Shown here: positions 49,832-58,888 of the stretch, one piece after another | How the letters are laid out: every line of letters begins with the position of its first letter | Numbering within the stretch: the stretch's first letter is position 1 | NCBI GenBank assembly: GCA_038526915.1 | Contig: JBCBGF010000004.1 | Span: 62,001-126,000 of the forward strand | Source of the DNA: JBCBGF01 sp038526915 | GTDB taxonomy: Bacteria > Pseudomonadota > Alphaproteobacteria > Rhodobacterales > Rhodobacteraceae | Length of the DNA: 64,000 nucleotides | Reading direction: 5' to 3' | Notes under the pieces: generated by a model | Seen by the model: only the letters and a program-made list of their open reading frames with translations | Told to the model about the DNA's origin: nothing | Databases searched by the model: none | Program-made: the position numbers and the translations under genes

Positions 49832-51138
49832 CAGGCAACCCGCTTTCGGATCAGATCCGGCACATCTGCCGATGCCCCCAGTCGATAGGCCGCGCGAACC
49901 GCCCGTTCTGCGGCTTGCGCGGCATCAGACGTGGCGGCATGAACCACTGCAAGCGCATCCCCCTGTTCGACGGTGTCGCCCAGGCCCCTCGCCTCAGTCA
50001 GGCCAACGCTTGGGTCAATCTTGTCACTCTGCACCAGCCGCCCCCCGCCCAGATGCACAACCGCCTCCCCCAAAGCACGGCCATCAATCGAAACAACAAC
50101 GCCAGACGCCTGCGCCGGGACGGGCACCTGCACCGGGGCCACCGGCAGGTCCTTCCGCCAGGTCTCAAGCAAGGTCACAGGCCCGCCGAGGTCGGCCGCC
50201 ATCTGACCGAAAATCTCAGCTGCGCGTCCGCTGGCAAGGCTGTCTTTCAGCTGTGCGGTGGCGGACGCTTCATCGCTTGCTCCGGCGAGCGCGAGAAGCT
50301 CGGCCCCAAGCGTCACGGTCAGGTCTGTGAGCCGCGCATACTCGACGCCGGTCGCTCCAGTGAGGATCTCCAAACACACCGCCACCTCAACCGCATTGCC
50401 CAAAGCCGGCGCCAGCGGCTGGTCCATGTCCGTGATCAGGGCCATGGTCGCACATCCCGCGCCGTTGGCCGTCGACACAAGGCTCTTGGCTAAAGCCTCT
50501 GCCTCCTCCATCGACCCCATGAACGCCCCCGTCCCGACCTTGACGTCGAGGATCAGCGTCTCCAATCCCGCCGCCAGTTTTTTCGACAGGATCGAGGCGG
50601 TGATTAGATCAAGGCTTTCCACCGTCGAGGTGACATCGCGCACCGCGTAAAGCCGCTTGTCGGCCGGGGCCATGTCGGCAGAGGCCGCAACGATCGCGCA
50701 ACCGATCCGCCCGACCATGGCATGAAAGGTCTCCTCTGAGACTTCTGTGGACACACCGGGAATGGCCTCCAGCTTGTCGAGCGTTCCGCCCGTGTGGCCC
50801 AATCCGCGGCCCGAGATCATCGGGTTGTAGACACCGCATGCGGCCAGCATCGGGGCCAGAAGCAGGGACACACAATCACCAATCCCGCCGGTCGAATGCT
50901 TGTCGACGACCGGCCCGGGCAGATCCCACGACAAGCGATGGCCGCTGTCCCGCATGGCAAGCGTCAAGGCGACCCTACCCTCCTCAGACATGCCATTAAG
51001 CAAGACACCCATGGTAAAGGCCCCGGCTTGCGCATCGCTCACCTCACCTGAGGCAACACCCTTTGCAAACCACGCGATTTCATCGGGCGACAGCGCGCGC
51101 CGGTCGCGAAGCCTGGACAGGATCGAGCGCGCGTCCAC
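49831..51138 (-). CDS. deoA: Thymidine phosphorylase
   Basis: 435-residue pyrimidine nucleoside phosphorylase. The phosphate/nucleoside motif VDKHSTGGIGD lies near residue 82 and KLEAIPGV follows. The C-terminal domain has the usual GDTVEQGDALAVVHA. It splits thymidine and deoxyuridine to base and deoxyribose 1-phosphate for DeoB. Four bases separate it from cdd and one base overlaps deoB. Confidence 0.96.
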   Translation of the reverse strand: MDARSILSRLRDRRALSPDEIAWFAKGVASGEVSDAQAGAFTMGVLLNGMSEEGRVALTLAMRDSGHRLSWDLPGPVVDKHSTGGIGDCVSLLLAPMLAACGVYNPMISGRGLGHTGGTLDKLEAIPGVSTEVSEETFHAMVGRIGCAIVAASADMAPADKRLYAVRDVTSTVESLDLITASILSKKLAAGLETLILDVKVGTGAFMGSMEEAEALAKSLVSTANGAGCATMALITDMDQPLAPALGNAVEVAVCLEILTGATGVEYARLTDLTVTLGAELLALAGASDEASATAQLKDSLASGRAAEIFGQMAADLGGPVTLLETWRKDLPVAPVQVPVPAQASGVVVSIDGRALGEAVVHLGGGRLVQSDKIDPSVGLTEARGLGDTVEQGDALAVVHAATSDAAQAAERAVRAAYRLGASADVPDLIRKRVA

Positions 51139-51142
51139 GGGC

Positions 51143-51535
51143 CTAGCTGCCCTCCATATGGCTTGCGTCGAACGCGCCGGGCAGGAGGTCAGCGACCGTC
51201 ACCGTTTTGGTCACACCGCCCGTCGTCGCCATCGTGACCCGGACGTCGCCGGACGCAAACTCGGCGAGCTTCTGACGGCATCCGCCGCAGGGGGGCACGG
51301 GTGCCGGGCTGTCGGCGATGACGGCCACTTCGGCGATTTCACCTTCACCGGCTGCCACCATCGCCGCGATCGCCCCCGCCTCGGCGCAGGTGCCTTCGGG
51401 ATAGGCCACGTTTTCCACGTTGCAGCCGACAAAAACCGCGCCCGAGGCCGTGCGTAGGGCCGCCCCGACCTTGAAGTTCGAATAGGGGGCATGCGCATTC
51501 TCACGCACCTTCGCGGCTGCCTCGATCAACGACAT
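51143..51535 (-). CDS. cdd: Cytidine deaminase
   Basis: 130-residue tetrameric-type cytidine deaminase. Zinc ligands are C50, C83 and C86 with catalytic E52 (TCAEAGAI and PPCGGCRQKL); SNFKVGAAL binds ribose. GGAGGTGG precedes the ATG at 51535, which I prefer to the ATG three codons upstream. It is the first gene of cdd-deoA-deoB-add-upp, so the promoter should lie in the 50 bases after hisG ends. Confidence 0.95.
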   Translation of the reverse strand: MSLIEAAAKVRENAHAPYSNFKVGAALRTASGAVFVGCNVENVAYPEGTCAEAGAIAAMVAAGEGEIAEVAVIADSPAPVPPCGGCRQKLAEFASGDVRVTMATTGGVTKTVTVADLLPGAFDASHMEGS

Positions 51536-51544
51536 GGAACCCAC

Positions 51545-51594
51545 CTCCGTTCCCGGTAATCTGCGCCTGCGCCCTGGGGAAAGGCAAGAGGTGG
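51545..51594. promoter_or_regulatory. Short gap between hisG end and cdd
   Basis: About 50 bases between two minus-strand operons. It should carry the cdd promoter unless the salvage operon is read through from hisS-hisZ-hisG. I see no T-tailed hairpin, so read-through is possible. Confidence 0.3.
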
Positions 51595-52290
51595 CTATCG
51601 GTTTCCGCCGATACGCTCCATCAGCGCGGCGAGGGTCGCCCGCTGGGCCTCGCCCCAGACGGCTTTGTGTGAGCGGAACAGCGTTGCCTCGCTCCGCAGG
51701 ATCACACCGTCACCCAGTGGCCGCAGGTGGTTGGCCCGCAGCGTGTCACCCGTCGACGTGATGTCAGCAATGGCCTCAGCCGTCTGATTGCGCACTGTGC
51801 CCTCCGTGGCGCCCTGGCTATCGACCAGGCGGTAGTCGGCGACTCCGGCATCGCGCAGAAACTCCCGTACCAGCCGGTGGTACTTGGTCGCGATCCGAAG
51901 GCGGTGGCCGTGGGTCTGACGAAACGCGGCTGCGGCGGCATCCAGGTCATGCAAGGTTTGCACATCTGACCAGAACTTGGGCACGGCGATCACCAGATCG
52001 GCATGGCCATAGCCGAGATGGGCCAATTCTTCGACCTGCGTCTCCCAGGCGGCCAGCCGTTCGCGCACTACATCCATGCCAGTCACGCCCAGATGAATGC
52101 GCCCCGCGCCAAGTTCGCGCGGAATCTCCCCCGCTGCCAGCAGAACGATCTGCACCCCATCGACGCCGGACTGCGCGACGTATTCACGGCCATCACCGCT
52201 CAGCGCCATGTCGACCCCGCGCGCGGTGAACCACGCAAAGGTCTTGTCCATCAAACGCCCTTTCGAGGGCAGGCCCACGGTCAATGTCAT
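51595..52290 (-). CDS. hisG: ATP phosphoribosyltransferase, short form
   Basis: 231-residue HisG of the short type, the first enzyme of histidine synthesis. It contains the catalytic core (GLPSKGRLMD, LGVTGMDVV, PKFWSDVQTLHD) and lacks the regulatory C-terminal domain of long HisG. The short form needs HisZ, whose gene precedes it with an ATGA overlap, so the complex can be made in balance. Confidence 0.95.
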   Translation of the reverse strand: MTLTVGLPSKGRLMDKTFAWFTARGVDMALSGDGREYVAQSGVDGVQIVLLAAGEIPRELGAGRIHLGVTGMDVVRERLAAWETQVEELAHLGYGHADLVIAVPKFWSDVQTLHDLDAAAAAFRQTHGHRLRIATKYHRLVREFLRDAGVADYRLVDSQGATEGTVRNQTAEAIADITSTGDTLRANHLRPLGDGVILRSEATLFRSHKAVWGEAQRATLAALMERIGGNR

Positions 52291-53345
52291 TGTGCCAGCC
52301 CCAACTCGGCGATTAGCCCGGGCCGTATCACGCCACCGGTTGCGGGTGGCGCGGTGTCGCCGCCCAACGCACGGGTCAGCGCGTCATAGCGCCCGCCCGA
52401 TGCGACGGGCGGCAGGTCGGGGCGGTTTGCTGCGTAGAACCCAAAGACAAAGCCGTCGTAATATTCCATCGAGGTGCGGCCATAGCTTGCTTCAAAGCCC
52501 AACGCCTCTGCCGCCACCCCATGATCGGCCATTGCGTCCAATCGCGCGGCGAGCCCCGCGACCGCGTCGCGAATTGCGGGCAGGTTGCGGGCCAGATCGC
52601 GCAACTGTGCCAGCGCCAGGTCCGAGGTGTCTTTGACCGCAAGAAGGGCCGCGATCAGATCGGCCTGCTCCTGCGGGATCGGCGGTGTTTTGGCATCTGC
52701 TTCCAGCCGGTCAAGCCGGTCTTGCACTTCGGCTCGGCTGCGCAGGCCGATCTCTGGCGCGTCGACGTCGCTGGCGGCGTTTGGAACCGGCACGGGCTTC
52801 GAATACCGGTCGATCAGGTCGCGGAAACGGCGCGGGCGCCAGAGATGACGCATTAAAGCGGCCTTGCGCAGGTCCGACGTCTCAAGCGCACCCACAGCAG
52901 CCCGCAGCAAGCCGATATCACCTGTTGCAGCAGTGAGACCGAGGGGGTTCAAGAGACCGTGAAACAAGGCAAAGAGCGCCGCGTCTGCCTTGGCCGGATC
53001 CCCGGCGCCGAAATCCTCAAAACCCACCTGCGCGTATTCCAGCGCACGGTCTGACCCGTCAGGCTGTTGCCGGAAGACAGGCCCTGCATAACGATACTTG
53101 GCTGCCCCACGCGCCGAGGCGAGGTGGGCCTGCACCACCGGGACCGTAAAGTCGGGGCGCAGCATCATCTCGCGCCGCAACGGGTCGAGCGTGACAAAGG
53201 CACGTGCGCGGATGTCCTCGCCGTAGAGGTCCAAAAGGGTGTCGGCGGGTTGCAGCATGCCGGTTTCAAACAGATCGGCGCCTGCGGCCTGGAACGCCTG
53301 CATGGCCCGGTCGGTTTCCCTGCGGATCGTGGCGGCGTCGGTCAC
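52287..53345 (-). CDS. hisZ: ATP phosphoribosyltransferase regulatory subunit
   Basis: 352-residue paralogue of histidyl-tRNA synthetase that lacks aminoacylation and forms the octamer with short HisG, giving histidine feedback. Class II-like motifs are recognisable (LRPDFTVPVVQAH, YRYAGPVFR, and ASYGRTSMEYYDGFVFGFY). I use the GTG at 53345, which overlaps the hisS stop (GTGA). The 27-residue extension upstream is out of character. Confidence 0.93.
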   Translation of the reverse strand: MTDAATIRRETDRAMQAFQAAGADLFETGMLQPADTLLDLYGEDIRARAFVTLDPLRREMMLRPDFTVPVVQAHLASARGAAKYRYAGPVFRQQPDGSDRALEYAQVGFEDFGAGDPAKADAALFALFHGLLNPLGLTAATGDIGLLRAAVGALETSDLRKAALMRHLWRPRRFRDLIDRYSKPVPVPNAASDVDAPEIGLRSRAEVQDRLDRLEADAKTPPIPQEQADLIAALLAVKDTSDLALAQLRDLARNLPAIRDAVAGLAARLDAMADHGVAAEALGFEASYGRTSMEYYDGFVFGFYAANRPDLPPVASGGRYDALTRALGGDTAPPATGGVIRPGLIAELGLAQ

Positions 53346-54814
53346 GCGGTCTGGCTCAGCCGTTTCTTGACGGCGTCGACCAGGTCGCCGCGCGGGACTT
53401 CGAACTGCGCAGGCTGGGCTTGCCATTCCTCAAGGCTGGCTGTCTCAGCAATCTTCGCGCCAAGGATCAGATCCTTGATCTGCACCACGCCGCGGGCCTT
53501 TTCCTCTTCGCCTTCGATGATGGCGATAGGGCTTGCGCGGCGGTCGGCGTATTTGAGTTGATTGCCGAAATTCTTCGGGTTCCCGAGGTACACCTCGGCC
53601 CGGATCCCGGCGGCGCGCAACTCGGACGCGATGCTCTGGTAATCCGCCATCCGATCCCGATCCATCACCGTGACCACGACAGGGCCCTGGGCGGCATGAC
53701 CCATGCGGCCTTTTGCGCGCAGGGCGGCAAGCAGGCGATCCACACCGATGGAGATGCCGGTGGCCGGAACGGCCTGGCCGGTGAAGCGTTTGACCAGATC
53801 ATCATAGCGCCCGCCACCGGCGACAGAGCCGAACTGGCGCGGGCGGCCTTTCTCATCGGTGATCTCGAAGGTCAGTTCGGCCTCGAACACAGGGCCTGTG
53901 TAATAGCCAAGGCCGCGCACGACCGACGGGTCGATCGCGATGCGATCCGGCCCAAACCCCTGCGCTTCCAAATTGGCCGCAATCTGTCGCAGTTCTTCCA
54001 CGCCCTCCTCGCCCGTGTGCGATCCCGCAACGAGGTTGCCCAGCCCCTCAAGACCTCCGGCTGACACAAATGCCATGACGGTATCAGCCTGGTCCTCGCT
54101 CAATCCCGCACCAACGGTGAAATCGCCGCTGTCATCCTCGCGGCCTTTGCCGAGAAGCGCGCGAACGCCCCGTTCGCCAAGGCGATCCATCTTGTCGATG
54201 GCGCGCAGAACGATACCCCGCTCTGCCGCGAACTTGTCGGGATCACTAGGGTCCAGCACACCGGCCACTTCCATGACCCCATTCAGCACCTTCCGGTTAT
54301 TCACCCGGATGATGTAGTCACCGCGCGGTATCCCCACGGCCTCCAGCGTCTCGGCCAGCATCGCGCAAATCTCCGCGTCCGCCGCCACGCTCGCCGTGCC
54401 GACCGTATCCGCGTCACACTGATAGAACTGCCGAAACCGACCCGGCCCGGGCTTTTCGTTCCGCCAGACCGGACCCATCGCATAGCGGCGATAGGGCGTC
54501 GGCAGATCGTTACGATGCTGGGCATAGACACGGGCCAAAGGTGCGGTCAGATCGTAGCGCAGGGCCAGCCAATCCTCGTCTTCCTGCCAGGCAAACACAC
54601 CCTCGTTCGGGCGATCCACATCGGGCAGGAACTTGCCCAGCGCCTCCACCGTTTCCACGGCCGAGGATTCCAGCGGCTCAAAGCCATAGAGGCGATAGAC
54701 CTTGGCAATCTCGTCCAGCATTGCCTGCCGCTCGACCACTTCGGCACCGAAGTAATCGCGGAACCCCTTGGGCGTTTCCGCCTTGGGGCGCGGTGTCTTT
54801 TTCTGCTTGGCCAT
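53342..54814 (-). CDS. hisS: Histidine--tRNA ligase
   Basis: 490-residue class II synthetase. Motif 1 is near GFRDYFG, motif 2 is RRYAMGPVWRNEKPGPGRFRQFYQ and the histidine A loop is GLGYYTGPVFE. The C-terminal anticodon-binding domain runs from about residue 390 (PVVVTVMDRDR). ATG at 54814 begins MAKQKKTPRPKAETPKG; the frame's upstream part is not homologous. Adjacent to hisZ, its evolutionary derivative. Confidence 0.96.
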   Translation of the reverse strand: MAKQKKTPRPKAETPKGFRDYFGAEVVERQAMLDEIAKVYRLYGFEPLESSAVETVEALGKFLPDVDRPNEGVFAWQEDEDWLALRYDLTAPLARVYAQHRNDLPTPYRRYAMGPVWRNEKPGPGRFRQFYQCDADTVGTASVAADAEICAMLAETLEAVGIPRGDYIIRVNNRKVLNGVMEVAGVLDPSDPDKFAAERGIVLRAIDKMDRLGERGVRALLGKGREDDSGDFTVGAGLSEDQADTVMAFVSAGGLEGLGNLVAGSHTGEEGVEELRQIAANLEAQGFGPDRIAIDPSVVRGLGYYTGPVFEAELTFEITDEKGRPRQFGSVAGGGRYDDLVKRFTGQAVPATGISIGVDRLLAALRAKGRMGHAAQGPVVVTVMDRDRMADYQSIASELRAAGIRAEVYLGNPKNFGNQLKYADRRASPIAIIEGEEEKARGVVQIKDLILGAKIAETASLEEWQAQPAQFEVPRGDLVDAVKKRLSQTA

Positions 54815-54918
54815 GGCCCGTGGATCATTCTGATGTGCGTCGCGGCGCGGTCTAGCCCAGCGGCCACACAGGGGCAAGGCGCTGGCGCGGGCGGGCATCT
54901 GCATGCTAGGGGCACGGC
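54815..54918. promoter_or_regulatory. Divergent region hisS / slyX
   Basis: 104 bases between divergent starts. Contains GTGGCCGCTGGGC-type GC-rich sequence and no clear promoter pair. No histidine-rich leader peptide is apparent ahead of hisS. Confidence 0.3.
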
Positions 54919-55125
54919 ATGGCAGATGATCGCACAAGCTTGGAAGAACAGATCGCCCACCTGACCCGCACGGTGGATGAGTTGTCGGACATCGTCGCCC
55001 GTCAATCCGGCGAGATCGACCGCCTGACCCACCGTGTGCGCATGCTGATGGAGCGTGAAGCCGAACGCGAGTTGGACGCCGGAGGCACCGTGCCGCTGGC
55101 CGATCAGAAACCGCCGCATTGGTAG
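54919..55125 (+). CDS. slyX: SlyX family protein
   Basis: 68-residue coiled-coil protein: LEEQIAHLTRTVDELSDIVARQSGEIDRLTHRVRML, then a proline-containing tail ending KPPHW as in other SlyX proteins. Function unknown. It stands alone on the plus strand and ends three bases from the dnaE stop. Confidence 0.92.
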   Translation: MADDRTSLEEQIAHLTRTVDELSDIVARQSGEIDRLTHRVRMLMEREAERELDAGGTVPLADQKPPHW

Positions 55126-55128
55126 CGG

Positions 55129-58100
55129 TCAGACCTCTTCGACCGTCATCACCCCCGGCAGGGACTTGAGCGCCCCTTTGATCTGCGGGTTCACTGGGAA
55201 GTCATCGCCCAGCGCCACATCCACTTCACCAGGCAGATCCGGCGCCATCAGGCACAGGTGGATCGGCCCGCGCCCGGCCACGCCGCTTTCGCCCTTGGCC
55301 CGGTCGAGGAGCGAGGACACAAGCGAAACCGCATCCGCGTCATCGATGAACACCCGCAGGCTGCTTTGCCCGCCGCGCGACACCGTTTCGTCAGGATCCG
55401 TGGCCGACCGGGCAAGCAGCTTGAGCTGTTCCGCTTCCATCGTCGCCTCGACGCCCAGGATCACATTGCGGCCCGGTTCCAGAAGGTTACGCGCCGTCTC
55501 CAACGTGTCCGAGAACACCGTGACCTCATAAAGGCCCGAAGGATCGGACAGCTGGACAAAGGCAAACCGATTGCCGCGTGCCGATTTACGCTCTTGCCGA
55601 CCCGACACCGATCCAGCCATCTTCACCGCAGATGCGCCCGTGCGTGCCACCTCAGCTTCCACCTCGGCCAGGGTCTTGATGCCCTGCCGCTTGAGCGATG
55701 GCATGTAGTCATCGAGCGGATGCCCCGACAGGTAGAAGCCGATGCCCACATGTTCCTCGGTCAGCCGCTCATTGGGCAGCCAGTCGTCCACCGGTGACAG
55801 GCGCGGCTCGGGCAGATCATCCCCCGCCTCACCAAAGAGCGAGACCTGAGCAGACCCGCGCTGTTCATGGATTGCGGCCGAGTAGGCCGTCAGCGCGTCC
55901 AGCGAGTTGAAGACCCGCCGCCGGTTCGGGTCAAGCTGGTCGAAGGCCCCGGCACGGGCCAGCATCTCCAACGGACGCTTGCCGATCCGCTTGAGATCCA
56001 CCCGCCGCGCGACGTCGAACAGCGTAGCAAAGGGCTTGTCCCCGCGCGCCTCGGTGACGAGTTTCATCGCCTCAACGCCCACGTTTTTCAGTGCACCCAG
56101 TGCATAGACCAGCTTGCCGTCCGACACGCCAAACCGCGCCTCCGACCGGTTCACGCAAGGCGGGACCACCTCAATCTCAAGATTGCGCCGCACCTCCTCG
56201 GCATAGACAGCAAGCTTGTCGGTCAGATGCAGATCGCAGTTCATGACGCCCGCCATGAATTCCACCGGGTAATTCGCCTTCAGCCATGCGGTCTGGTAGC
56301 TGACCACCGCATAGGCCGCTGCGTGCGACTTGTTGAAGCCGTAATTCGCGAACTTATCGAGAAGGTTCCAAACCTCGGTGGCCTTATCGGCATCAACCCC
56401 GTTCTCAGCCGCCCCTTTCAGGAACTTGGGCTTCTCGGCATCCATGGCTTCCTGGATCTTCTTGCCCATCGCGCGGCGCAAGAGGTCAGCCCCGCCGAGG
56501 CTGTACCCCGCCATCTCCTGCGCGATCTGCATCACCTGTTCCTGATAGACGATGATGCCCTGGGTCTCATCGAGGATGTGGTCGATCGACGGGTGCAAAG
56601 TCTCGCGTTCACTTAGCCCGTTCTTCACCTCGCAAAACTTCGGAATGTTCTCCATCGGGCCGGGGCGGTAGAGGGCCACCAGAGCGATAATATCCTCGAT
56701 ACAGTCGGGCTTCATGCGCCGTAGCGCATCCATCATGCCCGAGCTTTCCACCTGGAACACCGCGACCGTCTGGGCCCGCGAATAAAGCGCATAGGTCTTT
56801 TCGTCATCCAGCGGGATCGCGTTGATGTCGATCTCCACCCCGCGCGTTTTCAGCAACTCCAGCGCGTTCTGGATCACGGTCAGCGTCTTCAGACCCAGAA
56901 AGTCGAACTTCACCAGCCCCGCCTGCTCGACCCATTTCATGTTGAACTGCGTGGCCGGCATGTCTGACCGCGGGTCCTGGTACAGCGGCACCAACTCGTC
57001 CAAAGCGCGGTCGCCGATCACAACACCCGCGGCATGGGTCGACGCGTTTCGCAACAGCCCTTCGACCTGCATCCCGTATTTTAGCAGACGATCCACGACC
57101 TCTTCGGCCTTCGCCTCGGCCCGCAGGCGTTCCTCCTGCGCCAGCGCCTGTTCGATGGAGACGGGCTTCACCCCTTCCACCGGGATCATCTTCGACAGGC
57201 GATCCACCTGACCGTAGGGCATCTGCAAAACCCGCCCGACATCACGCACCGCCGCTTTTGACAGAAGCGCACCAAAGGTGATGATCTGCCCCACCCGGTC
57301 GCGCCCGTATTTCTCCTGCACATAGGCGATCACCTCTTCGCGCCGATCCATGCAGAAGTCGATGTCGAAGTCCGGCATCGACACCCGTTCGGGGTTCAGG
57401 AAGCGCTCGAACAGGAGGGAATAGCGCAACGGGTCCAAGTCCGTGATCGTCAGCGCATAGGCGACAAGGCTCCCAGCGCCCGAGCCCCGCCCGGGTCCCA
57501 CCGGGATGTCGTTCTGCTTCGCCCATTTGATGAAGTCGGCAACGATCAGGAAGTAGCCGGGGAAGCCCATCCCCTCGATAATGCCCAACTCGAACTCTAG
57601 GCGTTCTTCGTATTGCGCTACGTCGGCGGCATGAGGGATCACCGCCAACCGTTCCTTCAAGCCCTCACGGGCCTGCGCGCGGAGTTCCTCGACCTCGTTC
57701 TCGGCAAATCGTGGCAGGATCGGATCGTGGCGGCTGACTGCAAAGGCACAGCGGCGCGCAATCTCAACCGTGTTCTCCAACGCCTCTGGCAGATCGGCAA
57801 ACAGCGCCGCCATCTCGGCTGGCGTCTTGAAATAATGCTGCGGAGTCAGCTTCCGCCGTGCTTGCTGCTGATCGACATAGGCGCCCTCGGCGATGCAGAT
57901 CAGCGCATCATGCGCCTCGTACATATCCGCGTTGGGGAAATAGACATCGTTTGTTGCAACCAGCGGCAGGCCCTTGGCATAGGCCAGCTCAACATGCCCG
58001 CGCTCAATCGCACGCTCCGCATCGGCTAAAGCGCCGTCTTCGCCGGGATGGCGCTGCAGTTCGACGTAAAGCCTGTCGCCGTAGATATCGGACAGCCGTT

Positions 58101-58581
58101 CGGCCAGCGCCTCAGCCTGGGCTTGCCGATTATCGGCAAACAATCGGCCCAGTGGCCCATCTGGCCCGCCCGTCAGGCAAATTAACCCGTCCGCGTGCTG
58201 TGCCAGATCGTCGACAGTAACAAAGGGCAGATCGCGATCGTCTGACAGGTAGAGGCGCGAGTTCAACTTCATCAGATTGCCGTAGCCTTCGGCCGACTGC
58301 GCCAGCAGAACGATCGCCGCGGGATCGCGCGCCCTGTCCCCCGGCGCGGGTGTGTCATAGCGCAGGTCCACCTGGCATCCCACGATAGGCTGGACCCCCG
58401 CCCTCATGGCGGAGACTGAAAACTCAAGCGCCGCGAACATGTTGTTTGTGTCCGTCAACGCGACCGCCGGCATCCCGGCATCGCGGCAAAGCCCCGGCAG
58501 CTTTTTCAGACGCACGGCGCCTTCCAGAAGCGAGTATTCAGAGTGGAGACGAAGGTGGATGAATCGGGGATCACTGCTCAT
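55129..58581 (-). CDS. dnaE: DNA polymerase III subunit alpha
   Basis: 1150-residue replicative polymerase. The N-terminal PHP domain starts with HLRLHSEYSLLEGA. The palm carries the catalytic aspartates in PDFDIDFCMDRR (about 403-407), and GRGSGAGSLVAYAL and the thumb/fingers follow. The tail has a helix-hairpin-helix region and the OB fold. I take ATG 58581 (MSSDPRFIHLRLH); ATG 58593 four codons upstream is possible. The frame extends further upstream, but that part is not homologous. It is divergent from xdhA. Confidence 0.96.
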   Translation of the reverse strand: MSSDPRFIHLRLHSEYSLLEGAVRLKKLPGLCRDAGMPAVALTDTNNMFAALEFSVSAMRAGVQPIVGCQVDLRYDTPAPGDRARDPAAIVLLAQSAEGYGNLMKLNSRLYLSDDRDLPFVTVDDLAQHADGLICLTGGPDGPLGRLFADNRQAQAEALAERLSDIYGDRLYVELQRHPGEDGALADAERAIERGHVELAYAKGLPLVATNDVYFPNADMYEAHDALICIAEGAYVDQQQARRKLTPQHYFKTPAEMAALFADLPEALENTVEIARRCAFAVSRHDPILPRFAENEVEELRAQAREGLKERLAVIPHAADVAQYEERLEFELGIIEGMGFPGYFLIVADFIKWAKQNDIPVGPGRGSGAGSLVAYALTITDLDPLRYSLLFERFLNPERVSMPDFDIDFCMDRREEVIAYVQEKYGRDRVGQIITFGALLSKAAVRDVGRVLQMPYGQVDRLSKMIPVEGVKPVSIEQALAQEERLRAEAKAEEVVDRLLKYGMQVEGLLRNASTHAAGVVIGDRALDELVPLYQDPRSDMPATQFNMKWVEQAGLVKFDFLGLKTLTVIQNALELLKTRGVEIDINAIPLDDEKTYALYSRAQTVAVFQVESSGMMDALRRMKPDCIEDIIALVALYRPGPMENIPKFCEVKNGLSERETLHPSIDHILDETQGIIVYQEQVMQIAQEMAGYSLGGADLLRRAMGKKIQEAMDAEKPKFLKGAAENGVDADKATEVWNLLDKFANYGFNKSHAAAYAVVSYQTAWLKANYPVEFMAGVMNCDLHLTDKLAVYAEEVRRNLEIEVVPPCVNRSEARFGVSDGKLVYALGALKNVGVEAMKLVTEARGDKPFATLFDVARRVDLKRIGKRPLEMLARAGAFDQLDPNRRRVFNSLDALTAYSAAIHEQRGSAQVSLFGEAGDDLPEPRLSPVDDWLPNERLTEEHVGIGFYLSGHPLDDYMPSLKRQGIKTLAEVEAEVARTGASAVKMAGSVSGRQERKSARGNRFAFVQLSDPSGLYEVTVFSDTLETARNLLEPGRNVILGVEATMEAEQLKLLARSATDPDETVSRGGQSSLRVFIDDADAVSLVSSLLDRAKGESGVAGRGPIHLCLMAPDLPGEVDVALGDDFPVNPQIKGALKSLPGVMTVEEV

Positions 58582-58888
58582 ACGCGCGACCATATTCAGG
58601 GGCCGCGACCTTCGAAAGTGGAATTCGCCGCGCGCTGCCGTGCCCCTGACATCCGCGCGCGCCGGATGTTGTCCTTCGCAAGCCAGAGGTCTGCCCGTTT
58701 CCTGGGCATATGCCGCTTTTTCAAGTTCTTCCGAACGATCCTTCGCCTTCAAACAAGGCCGTTAGACTTGCCAGCCGCCGCATTCAGCGCTTTTATCCCC
58801 CTCTGGGAGCGTACCGGCTTTACGCCGCATCGGGCCGGTACAATTGCGACACGTGTCGCCGACAAGACAGCGGTAAAGACACACGCCG
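58582..58888. promoter_or_regulatory. Divergent region dnaE / xdhA with two palindromes
   Basis: 307 gene-free bases. Toward xdhA lie an inverted repeat GTACCGGC-N15-GCCGGTAC (58811-58818 with 58834-58841) and a perfect 14-base palindrome GCGACACGTGTCGC (58846-58859). A -10-like TACAAT (58839-58844) sits between them. The layout looks like repressor sites over the xdhA promoter. Nothing comparable is seen on the dnaE side. Confidence 0.5.
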
